From Telmatactis stephensoni (Eukaryota > Cnidaria > Anthozoa > Actiniaria > Isophelliidae): a DNA stretch of 64,000 nt. This document shows, piece by piece, positions 22,062-34,184 of this stretch. The DNA is taken from assembly GCA_029948255.1 (NCBI GenBank), contig JALIZF010001638.1, positions 124,001-188,000 of the forward strand. The letters run 5' to 3'. Position 1 is the first letter of the stretch, and each line of letters starts with the position of its first letter. The notes under the pieces were generated by a model, which ran no database searches, was not told where the DNA came from, and saw only the letters and a list, made by a program, of their open reading frames with translations. Both the position numbers and the translations under genes were made by a program.

Positions 22062-25000
22062 ATGAAGAACAAAGAAGCAAGAAACCCAGCGGACGATGCA
22101 GGCTGTTTCTCCGCAATTTTTCTTTCATGGATTGAATAGCCTTTTACGACTGGGAAGCAAACGTCCACTAAACGAGGATGACTTGTTTCCACTAGCAGAA
22201 AACTGCAAAACACAAGTCATTGTAGAAACGTTTGAAGAAAAGTGGAGAGAAGAGCTTCTAAGAGCTGAAATTCAAGGCAGACATCCTCGACTATGGAGAG
22301 CCATGCTTCGATTTGTGTCATTATTCGAATATCTGTTGATCATCTCGTTAAGGCTTGGTGAAAGTGTTCTAAGTTTCAGTACAGTTGTATTTCTATGGTA
22401 CTATTTAAGACTATTACAAGATGATGATCAAAATAGAAGTATTTGGTACTCCATCGGTGCTGTTGCTGGTATTTCAATTAGTGGTATCGCCAGAGTCTTT
22501 ACGGTGCATCACAGTCGCCTGAGATCTCTTATTGTTGGAATGCAACTCAAGGTAGCATGTATTGGAATGACTTACAAGAAGGTAGGTAGTTGATAAATTA
22601 GTCCGCTGGTGTCCCATTCACACCAACTAAACCAGTCATACTATTATTCATGAGCCGCGGCGATGTTTCTGGATCCGTTGCAGAGACGACGAGGTTGCAT
22701 ATTGACAAACCTCGCCATACTTTATATTGCATGTTCTTCAATTGTAAACATGTGATGATAATGATAATGATAATGATAATGATGATGATGATGAATAATA
22801 ATAAAAAAGCAGACGGTGATAGGCTTTAACTACCTAGAATATCAGATATAAGGGGCCTTATCCAAATTGAGACAACGTATGAAACAACCACCATCGGTCT
22901 TGATACTTACTTGAACAACAAAGAGGACAATTGTCTTGGTCGATAACATAGTTGTCGCTGGAGTCTGCTTGTGCTGTTTTCTACTATACAACGAGCTCGA
23001 TTTTCCCCGTTTCTTTGGGGTTTACCTTAGAAGATTTTATGTCATATAGTGCCGTAGCAAAGGGAGGGGCCGGGGCCCCCCAATAATTTCAATGTCTTTG
23101 CTTCACAGTATACTTTTTAAGTTGTTCGGGCATGTCCTTTTCACTTCCATCGACTGAATGAAATTGTCGATCTTACCCTATATAATAATTTGTTGTACAC
23201 CAGAAAAGAACGATTACGAACCTCAACCTAGTTTAGTCTTCAAAATCCTCTCGAGTTTCCAACAAAGACCATTATTAGAAGCAAATTTAGCTTAATTATG
23301 TTAAAAGTTGTATATTCAAGATGGCGTCCACTCAAGCCGTCAGTTCCCGGATGCGGCACAGGAATCCCACTTATTGTAACATATTATGTACGCTTTGGTT
23401 TCGTCGTCCAGCTAGGCCCCACCAAAATAATTTTCCTTGCTACGGACCTGATCATACAAGTGCATTGTTGGATATTTTGGGGTCAACAAAATGGCGCCAA
23501 AGTTGGAGCGGAAATGAACTGACAAAATGTCTAGATGTTCAAATATCTTCTTTCCTAACTTATTTCGAAAATAGTGGAATTAAAACTCAACTACCCACTG
23601 TATTTCCCTTCGATAAAAAACCGCAATATTAGCCAGTTTGAAGAAACTTTTCTATCAAAACTGAATCACCGTGGAATCTGATTGGTCCCAGCCATCAGTT
23701 CATTCGCCGTTTTCAAAAGACCGTTGCTTTAATTAGACCAATCACCGCCCCGCTTCTAGAGGGCTTCGTGCTGCCTCAATGCCATCAAAAGCGCGGACGA
23801 TTTTTTTTCCATAGTGAAGAACGTCGTTCGCTTCTCTGATTGGCTGAAACAAGCGATGGAACGAAAATTTTCTCGATGGTTTTTCCACGAGTAAATCTCA
23901 ATATGTATTTAATAACTTCAGGATCATTTGTAAAAGTCCAACATTGCACATCGATCTTAGAATGCATGATTCTGTATTAAATCTTTTGAAGATCTGAAAA
24001 CGCTCTTTTATAGTTAGCTTTAAATTGCTATAACCTATGGATGATTACTTTGTTGAGAGGGCGACGTCAAGTATTAAAACTATGTATATTTTATGTTTAA
24101 GGTGCTTTCTTCAAATCGCTGTAATCTTTCTGAAGTAGGAGTAGGGAAAGTCACCAATTTAGTCTCCAACGACGCCATACGAATGGAAGAATTAGCCCTA
24201 CAATTTTTGTTATGCATCACCTCTCCTCTTGAGAATTTCATGGCTTTGGCTTTGATGTGGTTTCTTCTTGGGTGGCAGTCAATATCTGGTATCGTGGCTG
24301 TAGTTGTTTTGCTCTTCATTCAGGTCTTGTTATCCAAGCAATTTGCGACATTTCGAGCAAAACAAACAGTAGCAACGGACAAACGTCTATCTACCATGAA
24401 TGACATCGTGAAAGGAATCCGGATGGTTAAGATGTGCGGCTGGGAAGACAACTACAGTGAATTAATCCGAACACTGAGAAGGTATCAAACTAGAGTAGAT
24501 TTCATTGGCTGTGAAAATATCACAGTATAATTTCGTGGATAAAGATTTTTATTTATTCCTTATTGCATCATTATACACCAATGCAGCCCAATTAGTTCAC
24601 TTGATAGTTTCCGTCTATTATCCGTCTATTAACAAACCGGATAAACACGCCGGTAACCTGCTCTCTCGTCCCTCCGATCGTCCCCAACGTTTTCTTTCAA
24701 AGTCCATAAACAAAGCATTGATTAATTACTTAACCAATTTTCTGTCTTTTCTTCCTAGGACAGAGGTAAATTTGATTCGGATAAAGAGCGTCATCATGTC
24801 TTTCTCCCAAAGTCTATACTACACTCTTGTTTTGGTGGCAGTCCTTGTCTCTGTTATTACCATGCTTTATACTGGAATTCTTCTTACTTCTGTCAACGTC
24901 TTCACACTCTTTACACTACTAAGCGCGGCTTCAGAATCGATCAATTTGCAAACATATGGTGTACGAGGTCTTTATGATGCTGCTGTTTCCATTAATCGAA

Positions 25001-28000
25001 TCGAAAAGTTCTTATTGTCGGTTGTACCAGAAGCAGATCAAAAGAAAGGTTCAAGAAATAATCTCATTGGTAAATTCAATACACTTTTTAACAACAAAGA
25101 AAGGACGTCTCAAGATCAAAATAAATCAATGAATTTTGGATACAGTCCTCTCGCAAATACGAGGCAGCATCTTGGGACCTCCGCTAATATCCAAAAAGAT
25201 ATCCAAGAAACTAAACCTTTACCACACATCTCAATATCTCAAATGTCCTGTAGCTGGATTGATAACATCAACTGTTCCACACTCCACAACATTTCTTTTA
25301 AATTCAAGTCCAACAAGTTAATGATTATAACCGGACCTGTGGGAAGCGGTAAGACTACTCTTCTCATGGCAATACTGAAAGAGATTGTCATTCAAGAAGG
25401 AAAGGTTTCCACTCATGGCCAAATAGCTTTTGTTGGTCAAATTCCTTGGGTTTTTACTGGAACCGTTCGTGAAAACATTCTCTTTGGTAAACCTTATAAC
25501 AAAGAGCGTTATCAGAGAGTTGTAGAATGCTGCGATCTCTGGCAAGACATCAAGCGGTTTCCCAAAGGAGACTTGAGCATGCTTGGGCAGCGCGGTGTGT
25601 TGTTAAGTGGTGGTCAGCGAACACGAGTTGCTTTGGCACGCGCAGTTTATTCAGACAGTGATATAATTCTTTTGGATGATCCTCTTAGTGCCGTAGATGG
25701 TAAAGTCGGTCAACATCTCATGGACAAGTGTATATATGGAGAACTGTCAGGCAAGATTAGAATTCTTGTCACGCATCAATTACAACATCTTCACAGAGCA
25801 GATGAGATCTTAGTTATCAAAGAGGGTTCCATCGTGAGTCGAGGATCGTTTGTAGAAGTTACTGAAGGCGATTTTCTTGATAAAAATATTTTGTCAGACT
25901 CAAAAACAAATTCATCAGTCCAACATGATTCTAACGTGGAATCTCAAGCATTGTCGTCCGTTGATGACTCGCATGATGAGTTTAGAGGAGAAGATTTAAA
26001 GGAGGAAGAAGAAAGCAAAGCAAGTGGGACAGTATCGATGAGGTTATACTGGGAGTACTTGAAGACTGGTTCATCGACAACAGCTGTGGTGCTGCTTTTT
26101 GTCTTCTGTCTGATTGTTCAAGGTAATACTGATATTTGAGCCTTCTGCCACTATACACGATGGTCAAAAAGGGTTTTTTCTCCCTTCACAAAGTTGTGTA
26201 GAATGCTCTGATTGCCATGAAATTTTTCATGAAGGTAGTTTGAGGACATTTACATTCTATAGTATTGGTTTCAATTTGGGACTGTCAAGATGACGTCATA
26301 AATGACGCACAAATTTGGCGCCAAAATTTAGAGTTTTGAAAATTGATTTTACAAATTGTCTAAAATGATCTATGATAAAAATTGTACATTCCATTGAAAA
26401 TCCCCAACTAAATCGTATAAATGGTTCAAAAGTTATTCCTGTTTAAAAAATTCAGATTTCCTGCCAAATACGAATGTATGGAGTTCGCCATATATGGTCA
26501 AACTTTAGTAGTATTTTAACAACCTCCTTTTGACCATCGTGTACCCTATCCTTATACTAAATCCCCTTTAATGAATCCTTCAACGTCATCATCATCATCA
26601 TCATCTTTATTGAGTCAGTAAATCCTAGTGGCATCACACTAACTATAATATTCACCTCTCTTCAATGACCACCTGTCTACAATCATTATGTTACATTTCG
26701 TTTAAGCATATGCTTTAGTAATACCTGTAATATAATAGGTCATAAGTTACAACAACGACAACAATGATCACCTCCCTACAATGACTACCTAAGCTCTACA
26801 ATGTCAAAGTTCGTTTTTGTTAAGTGTATGCTTTAGCAATACCTGTAATATAATAGTTCATGCGGTTACCAGTAAAACAAGTTACAACAATGACCACCTC
26901 TGCACAGTACAATGACTACCTCTTTACAACAACCACCTCTGTACAATGACCACCACTCTAAAATGATGAACAAATTTTGTATGATGATCACCACACCATA
27001 CAAAGGTTTTTCATACTTTCTCTTAAATATACTTAATTAATATCTGAGCTGATATACTCAAGACTTGTTCTTAAAATTTTTCCTGTATCCAGGTTTCATT
27101 GTAGCGCCTAACTGGTGGCTGAAAATCATGTCCCACATGTCGTTCGAGAAGCAGCGAAACATTACTTCCGCCGGCATCTTCTCTGGATTAGTGGCCAGTG
27201 CTGTTGTCCTAGTGACCATAAGAATGATTCTTTTGTTCCTTCTTCTTCTGAGGTCCTCCGAGAAACTCCATGATATAATAGCTCAGGCCGTTATGAAGTC
27301 TCCTATCTTGTTCTTTGATACCAATCCCGTGGGAAGAATCATGAATCGCTTTTCCAAAGACATCGGCACCATGGACGACATACTTCCTTTGAGGTATAGT
27401 ATTATTATATCAGTGCTTTTCCAGCTTGTTGGAGTGTATGCGGTAACTGGCGCAGTCAACTACTGGTTCGTTATCATTATCGCACCAACAGTGGTTGTCT
27501 TCCTGTGTTTATGTCGCTATTATCTCAAGACTGCCCGTGAGTTATCAAGAATTGAGGCCCTTCGCTGTAGTCCAATTTACGAACACATCTCCGAGACAAT
27601 GGAAGGATTGGAAGTCATCCATTCATTTCACATGCAGGATTCAAGTTTGGCAAAGCTTTTTGGGTAAGAATACTTATCTACCAATTGATTTTACTCGATC
27701 GCTCCTTCAACTCGAAAACTTTAAAAACTGTAAAAGATTTGATAACGTTTCTGTTAAATAGCTTGAAATATACGACGTTAAGTATTTCAGGCGCGCGTGA
27801 TGATGATAATGACGTCGTATCGTATCGTTGGCCAAAGTACAAGAGAAATATCAAATATTACGACTCTAAAATGAAAATGAATCACCACGCATTTTCGTGA
27901 AGTGCTGTAACGATAGCACTTCATGCTGCTTTGGTACTCATTAAAAGTGAAGGCCTGCAACGTTTTCGCCGAAGTTTCGTTAAAGAAAACGTTGCTAACG

Positions 28001-30060
28001 TTACACTTTCAAGGAGCTCAATTGGGTAATGCGCGGCTTCCTTATGCGAAAGGTCCCGAGTTCAATTCTCTGTCGGATCCCCCCAGTCTTGTTGCGACTT
28101 CTTCCATTTGGTGTAGCTTTTAATAGTTATAAATATACCCTTAAAGCCGAGCACTGATGGAAAGAGGGGGCAAAAGAGCACACCGTCGGCTTCCTGAGAG
28201 ACTAGCATTCAACTGAAGGAACTAACGACGCTAAATATTAGTGCTTTAACTTTGCAGAACTGGAACTCGACTCTAATCCTGCTTCCGTTGCGCACAACTG
28301 CTGTGGGCTGTACATACAGAGCAACTCTTTGTTGCGCCCAATGTTACAGGAAAAAGGCCCCTCTCCGGCCACAAAATTCGCCTTAATTCACATAAAGTCA
28401 CCTTAAGTCGCACAAAGTCGCCTTAAATCGCACAAAGTCCTCCTTAAATCGCACAAAGGCGCCTTAAGTCCTATCGACGTTTTGGCCAATGTTTGCTTAA
28501 ATCGCCCAAAGTCGCCCATAGTCGCCTTAAGTTGTCCAAAGGTACGGCGACTTAGGGACCTATATGCCAGGAAAAATTTGTATTGTTTGCCCGGGCTTTT
28601 GATAAAGATGTTTATGACACAATATGATTTATATCCTCAGCCTGCAAGACATACACTCTAGAGCGTTCTATTTGATAGTGTTTTCAAGTAGATGGATATG
28701 TATCTACGTTGATTTTCTCGGAGCTCTGTTAACATCTTTGGTTGGCATTGGAACGTTGGTGTTTTCAATAGATGCAGGTAAAGATTTATCAATCGATGTA
28801 TTCCTTTAGTTGCTTGGTGATCAAGTGCAAAGAAATAATGATGGAATGACAGTCTAGTCGTTAGATATTTGGCATTGGAACACTGGTGTTTTCAATGGAT
28901 TCAGGTACAGATTTATGGTAAAGTGATGATGATGGTAACCTAGTCGTTAGGTATTTTCCATTGTTCATAATTCTTATGTACATTGACATGAGCTCAACAG
29001 TGTTACGTTGTTAAATAGTATAAATGAGAAGCTCTGTGTTACTCTAGGGAAGAATAAATTCTTCGGATGGTTTGGTTGATTTACATGGGATCTTCAAAAA
29101 AAAGGAACTACAGTAACTGCGGTGTGTTTTCTATTGACAGCGGCTGCAGGGCTGGTGTTGTCTTACCTCATTTCAATGGTGAAAAAGGCGTCCGCGAGTA
29201 TCCGTCATGCGTCTGAAGCTGAGACAAAAATGATCTCTGTAGAGCGCATCAAAGAGTACACCAAACTTCCTCCAGAACCTGGTTATGCAAGGAAACGTAA
29301 ACCACCAAATACCTGGCCCAGCCAAGGAGCTGTTAGTCTGCGTGGGGTGTTCATGTCGTACCAAGAAGCAGGACCTTTTGTGCTGGAAAATATAACTTTC
29401 GAAGGAAAACCACAAGAGAAGATTGGTATCGTAGGTCGTACTGGAGCAGGCAAATCGTCTCTGGTTGCTGCTTTGTTTCGTATGCCCGACCCACAAGGCG
29501 AGGTGTTGATTGACGGAGAAGACCTAGGGACTATAAACATCCAATCAGCACGCTGTTCTATGGCAGTGATCACTCAAGATCCTACTTTATTTGCTGGCAA
29601 CTTGAGACGCAATTTAGACCCATTTGATCGTTTCACTGAAGACGAAATTTGGACAGCACTGAAAGAGGTCCAAATGTTAGAACGCATCCAGAAAGTTCCA
29701 GATGGTTTAGATCATCAATTAGGGGAAGAAGGAACAGGGTTTAGTGTTGGAGAGAAACAACTACTATGCCTTGCTCGAGCGCTGCTCCAACGAAGTAAAA
29801 TCCTAGTCTTGGATGAAGCAACAGCCAACGTGGACTTCAAAACTGATCAGCTTATTCAACAGGTCATCAGAGAAAAGTTTGTTCATTGCACCGTGCTGAC
29901 TATAGCACACCGACTTAATACTATTCTGGACTACGACCGGGTATTGGTTCTTGACCGGGGTCACGTGGTACAGTACGACAGTCCAGTAGTACTTGCAAAG
30001 GAAGCAGGTGGAACATTTGCAAAACTTTTGGAAAGTCAAGGACTTCATACACAACATTAG
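22062..30060 (+). CDS. ABCC4-like: ABCC4 (MRP4)-like ABC transporter, copy 2, frameshifted in exon 1
   Basis: Six exons: 22062-22581, 24102-24481, 24759-26122, 27093-27663, 28641-28777, 29141-30060. Exons 2-6 are open and join in phase; without the extra base the protein would be about 1296 residues. Exon 1 is 520 rather than 519 bp because of one extra base near 22132, and the first-ATG frame stops at 22138. An ATG at 22096 in the downstream frame would restore it with a different, shorter N-terminus (MQAVSPQFFFHG then LNSLLRL). NBD motifs are intact: GPVGSGKT, LSGGQ, LLDDP; GRTGAGKS, SVGEK, LVLDE. It is the most divergent copy in TMD1 (SQSLYYTLVL). The exon 2 acceptor is TTTAAG rather than TTTTAG, and intron 1 is enlarged to 1520 bp. 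It may be a young pseudogene, a gene with a shifted start, or an assembly error. Confidence 0.85.
22640..24060. other. Enlarged intron 1 of copy 2, repeat-derived
   Basis: Other copies have 178-452 bp here. The added sequence includes (GATAAT)n/(GAT)n at about 22753-22797. A stretch at about 23580-23920, with CCAGTTTGAAGAAA and GAGTAAATCTC-ATATGTAT, recurs at about 59540-59735 and so is dispersed repeat. A 103-codon frame at 23321-23632 (+) has no recognised domain. Confidence 0.6.
26154..26543. mobile_element. Inverted-end element in intron 3 of copy 2
   Basis: TACACGATGGTCAAAAAGG at the left is matched by CCTTTTGACCATCGTGTA at the right, about 390 bp in total, with no coding capacity. It lies 32 bp after the exon 3 donor and is absent from the other copies, so it inserted after duplication or was lost elsewhere. 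Confidence 0.75.
26640..26985. repeat. Degenerate form of the intron 3 minisatellite in copy 2
   Basis: Scattered units of the ACAATGACCACCTCT type are interrupted by unrelated sequence, including a repeated block ATGCTTTAGYAATACCTGTA at about 26709 and 26830. This matches the clean 17-bp array of copies 1 and 4 in position and motif. Confidence 0.7.
28011..28256 (+). mobile_element. tRNA-derived SINE (family 1) in intron 4 of copy 2
   Basis: Head with a degenerate A box (AGCTCAATTGGG) and B box (GAGTTCAATTC). The body, containing GGAGCACTGATGGA-like sequence (GAGCACTGATGGAAAGAGG), is shared with the SINE at 39472-39730. Older and more diverged than that copy. Confidence 0.7.
28379..28555. 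repeat. About 20-bp minisatellite in intron 4 of copy 2
   Basis: Six to eight imperfect units of AAGTCGCCTTAAATCGCAC type, unique to copy 2 in this window. Confidence 0.8.
28871..28904 (+). pseudogene. Duplicated 3' end of exon 5 inside intron 5 of copy 2
   Basis: The segment GGCATTGGAACACTGGTGTT... repeats the last 34 bases of exon 5 together with its GTACAG donor, about 90 bp after the real exon end. The following roughly 110 bp match intron 5 of copy 3 (from 42880) better than the preceding native intron. This looks like the footprint of a conversion or unequal crossover tract. Confidence 0.8.
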
Positions 30061-30207
30061 ATAATCACGCCGGGCATGAGACCGGATTGGTCGATATATC
30101 TAGGAAACATTAATGGGGCTTTTAATCTAAATTTGATGAAAGTCCCAATTTCTATTGGATATTGATATCATCGCTATAGATATATTCTTGATTAAAATAA
30201 TATAAAC

Positions 30208-30288
<81 letters not shown>

Positions 30289-30658
30289 TAATAATAAAAG
30301 TATTTTAAGAAAAACAATTAGTGGAATAGCACAAGGAGAGTGACATACATGTTTAGTTATTAATGAGAATTATTGCTAAAAGACTACCAAATTTTGCTAG
30401 TCTGGATCCCTCATTTCAGAAGAGAAAAAGGGATCAAAATGGCCAATAAACATAGTTTATTGGTTTCTTAAATGAAATAATAATAATAATGAAAACTTTA
30501 TTTTTGTGTTTTGTTACATGTACGTGCAATTGTAAATCTCTCTACTTATAGGTGAAATACAATTGGCTACTTGATTAACAATATTATCATAAACTAGATA
30601 CATTCAACATTTACATAAACTTGAAAGAAAAAAACAACAACAACAACAACAACAACAA

Positions 30659-30699
<41 letters not shown>

Positions 30700-30868
30700 A
30701 AACTTTATTTATATGTTTTATCTCATAAATACAATTGTAAATCTCACTTAACAGGTAATTTACAACTGGCTACCAGAACTGACAATACTACTAAAAAATA
30801 CATATACACATATATAATATCTTTAAAGCTACATATTATATTTATATAACAAGTTTAAAATTTCATAC

Positions 30869-30910
<42 letters not shown>

Positions 30911-31136
30911 TTTTTATTTATTTATTTATTTATTTATTTTTTAATTAAAATAATTCACAAATATTAAAATTCTATTTATCCAAATAGTTGAAACTTCAAA
31001 TGAATACGTTTATCAAGATTTATACTCCTTAACAAATATTGAAAATTCTCAAATTTTTTAAAAAGTCCTAAAAAACTATTATAATTTTTTTTATAAAAAA
31101 CTCTAAATATCGACAGTAATAATATAAGAATAAAAC

Positions 31137-31208
<72 letters not shown>
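30061..31208. repeat. 3' flank of copy 2 with (AAT)n arrays and LINE-like tails
   Basis: ATTAAA at 30191-30196 may serve as a poly(A) signal. Long (AAT)n/(ATA)n arrays lie at about 30210-30290, 30660-30698, 30870-30910 and 31137-31208. Segments after two of them (about 30492 and 30699) share AAAACTTTATTT..TGTTTTRT and ..CAATTGTAAATCTC, indicating related retroelement tails. Confidence 0.8.
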
Positions 31209-31209
<1 letters not shown>

Positions 31210-31760
31210 TAAACTGCTCTAAGTGTTTAGGAGTTCAAGTGCATGGATGAGAACCTCAACTGGAACGCCCATATCGGTAGCATTACAATAAGGTTCTACG
31301 TAATATTAATGAAAGAAAATGTCCCCCTCACTATCCAAAGAAAACAAAATTTCAGTTACTGCATGGCTGGTTTGGTAAGCCTGTCCCAAACGGCCTGTGA
31401 TAAGTTGCAAGGCCTGCAGAATCGCGCTGTACGCTTTATCACTTGTTTACCGTAAACTACTTCCATCAACAGTTCTGCTAAGGGAACTCCAATATGAAAC
31501 TCAAATAAGCGAAATGCATCAACATGAAAAAGCTCTTATGATGTACAAAATCTCGAATGGCCTTGAACCATACATCATGTTTTCGAAAGAAATTGGTTTC
31601 AACGTCGAGATCAAACTTTCAGATTCCCAAGGCCAGAACAGATTTTTATAAAAATAGTTTTCACAGGTGCAAGGATCTGGAACGACTTGCCGAATACTTG
31701 GATTCAATTCAACTTTACAAGCTTTTAAAAGGAAATTGAAAATTCACAAATAGCACCAAC
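31209..31760 (+). mobile_element. LINE reverse-transcriptase C-terminal fragment
   Basis: Broken frames encode MDENLNWNAHIGSI, SQTACDKLQGLQNRAVRFIT and a following helix-rich tail (MYKISNGLEPYIMF). These are hallmarks of the end of jockey/CR1-type reverse transcriptases. It is frameshifted in several places. The same fragment, more decayed, follows copy 4 (56770-57060). Confidence 0.8.
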
Positions 31761-32970
31761 AATAAGTAGTTCTCCTTATATTATTATTCCTTTAGTTTAT
31801 CATATAATGCTCATAATAGTTAATCATTTTATTTTAATATCTATAACACGGCTTAAAGGTATTATGGGTATTGGGAAAGAATGGTTGACAATTGCCGACT
31901 TTCATGTCCGAGCAGAGGATTGGGTACGGTTCACATGTGATACACGTGAAAGCATATTTTTCATTGAAGATTTCATAGTTTTCATTGGCGGGGATCCCCA
32001 CCTAGTCATTGTCAGACCAAAGTGATTCCCCAAAATAATTATCAGTGCACGACTGATAATTGTCACATGTAAATGTAAAGGTAAAAAAAACTGAGCTGTA
32101 GACGCATTTCATTTGGAGCCGTCTGTTTTGACTCAAAAGGTAGGAGGTCCAGCTTTGCTTACAACCGTTTGCTCATCATTAGCATAGGCATTTCTACTTT
32201 TCAACAAAACAAACACCAAATCAGCTCTGAATATTGAAAACTGAGCATGGCAAAATTAGGTTTCCTTGGACATTTGAGCTTCACACAGGCAATAGTCTTT
32301 GCGTGATGCGATTTTAAAAACTCAAAATTTTACAGAGAATGTAAAATCAGTGCTTTGCCACCCATGCAGAAACTTGAAAGCATAAACTGATATCTCGCAT
32401 AATATTGCACGCAAAGAGCTAACGATTCGTAGATTTCTTATATATCAAAACTCTAGTTTTGCACTCATTTTGTAATTTTATCGATTTCTAACCGTATGCT
32501 AATGAAGTAGAGTGGAAAGATTTACGGCTGCGATGATCCTCCTGCAAAATAATACGTTAAAAGGTGTTTGCGTGACCGCTATTGTACTGAACTATTTAGC
32601 GCATAATAGCCTAGTAAATTAATAACAGAACTGAGTGGAGTGCAATTTGTATAGGAAATCATAAGCTTTCGTACGGTTCGTGCAATTTTGTTACTCTTTG
32701 AAAACTCACTCGTTCAAATTTATCCTGAATAGCACGAGAAAAGCGTGTTATTTCTTTTGAACAAGACGCCGGCTATGAAGCGTAAACTGGTTGCCTGTGC
32801 TGCGTGACGTTGCATCACCTTCCTAGCTCAAACATGAGATTGATCGAGAACAAAGACGCCCATTTAACCGTTTACTTGGCAGTTAGTGTGGGGCTGTACA
32901 GTCAGCCGATTTCAGCATAGATCAACTAGAAGTTTAGAAATTCCGGTTATCCGAGTGGAAAGTGCCCTTA
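31761..32970. other. Spacer, no supported gene
   Basis: No recognisable gene, RNA or transposon boundary. A 72-codon frame at 31807-32025 has no known motif. Confidence 0.45.
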
Positions 32971-33556
32971 AGGTGGCTCGACCCAATTTCGCCAGTGCGC
33001 GGGTAGTCGAATTGAAGCGCCTATTAATTGCGCTACAGAATTAAGTTGACCAAACTTTTTACGCACACCTACTACAAATGGACCGAATTTTATAATGATA
33101 CTAGTTTAGTTGAAATCGGAGCTTTTTTAACATCGAAATTGTTACACACTGGATTTGAAATTTTGCCAATTTTCTCAAAATCCAGACCTCGACGAGTAAA
33201 ACGATTTATGAGACTTTGTAAATCAAATGTTTGTCTATAATGTGAGAGCGTTTAAAGAAATTCTATTAAGCCGATTTTGAGTAAAAACGAAGCAATTATT
33301 TAACTTTGAAGAAATTTAAAACCGCGGGTACTTTACTAAATTAATTTTATAACAATAATTTTCCAAAGAAAAGTTGCAATATTTTTGGTTCTAAATAATA
33401 CCAAGGCATGGTTCTTTATTTTGTGAATATGTCATCGTATTTGCTATTTTTGATCGCCGTTGAGATGACTGTACGTAAAGCACTAAATTGCCGCGTTTAT
33501 CTCGGAATTTCGACATCCACGTTAATAATACTGTTTCTTGAAAACTAGTAGATCAT

Positions 33557-34184
33557 TTTTTTTTATTTCTCGATATTGAATATTCAATCCTTTACCAGTA
33601 AGGTGTATAAATTACAAAGGCATTGAAGTTTTTTAAGACCATTAAATAATTTTTTGAACATTGTCATATTGTCATCTCTATTCTCCGAGTTGTTGCCGGT
33701 GTTTGATTATGTATGCATGCCTGCATGCGTATCACTTTGGCGCCTCGTGCAAAAAAATGCAAATATACATGGAAAGTCACGCCAGTGATATCCAGAGTAA
33801 CGCTGTATGTAGCAGTTCCTTACTAAAGTTTCTAGAACTATGGTATTTCCTTGTGCAAAAAGAAAACGGAGAAGTGAAATATTGCTGGAAAACACATTAA
33901 AGGCTAAAAAGGCGAAGGAACTAGTTCACCAGTCCAGGTAACTAGGAAGACTTAATACTTCCATGTATTTGCATTTTTTTGCACGAGGCGCCAAAGCGAC
34001 ACGCATGCAGGCATGCAGCATAAAGCCTGAATCAAACACCGGCAACAACTCGGAGAATAGAGATGCACATATGGCAATGTTTAAAAAATTATTTAATGGT
34101 CTTAAAAAACTTCAATGCCTTTGTAATTTATACACCTTACTGGTAAAGGATTGAATATTCAATATCGAGAAATAAAAAAATAGG
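33557..34184. mobile_element. Nested inverted-repeat element inside foldback element 2
   Basis: Arms of about 215 bp (TTTTTATTTCTCGATATTGA inward; the right arm mirrors it) enclose about 180 bp. The arms include GGCGCCTCGTGCAAAAAAATG and its complement. The core contains a 33-codon open frame, 33840-33941 (+), beginning MVFPCAKRKRR and ending next to AG|GTAACT, a plausible splice donor. Confidence 0.8.
33840..33941 (+). other. Short basic open frame with possible splice donor
   Basis: 33 codons starting ATG, rich in Lys/Arg with a KRKRR cluster like a nuclear-localisation signal, and later KAKKAKE. An AG|GTAACT donor lies just before the stop. It could be the first exon of a captured or transposon-encoded nuclear protein. 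No continuation was identified. Confidence 0.25.

Noticed and set aside
23298..23632. Gene within intron 1 of copy 2 (two overlapping frames of 74 and 103 codons)
   Set aside because: No recognisable domain, overlapping frames and a repeat-derived neighbourhood. Kept only as intronic sequence.
30193..31208. CRISPR-like or regulatory array
   Set aside because: Simple (AAT)n arrays with retroelement tails between them; no spacer-repeat structure and a eukaryotic context.
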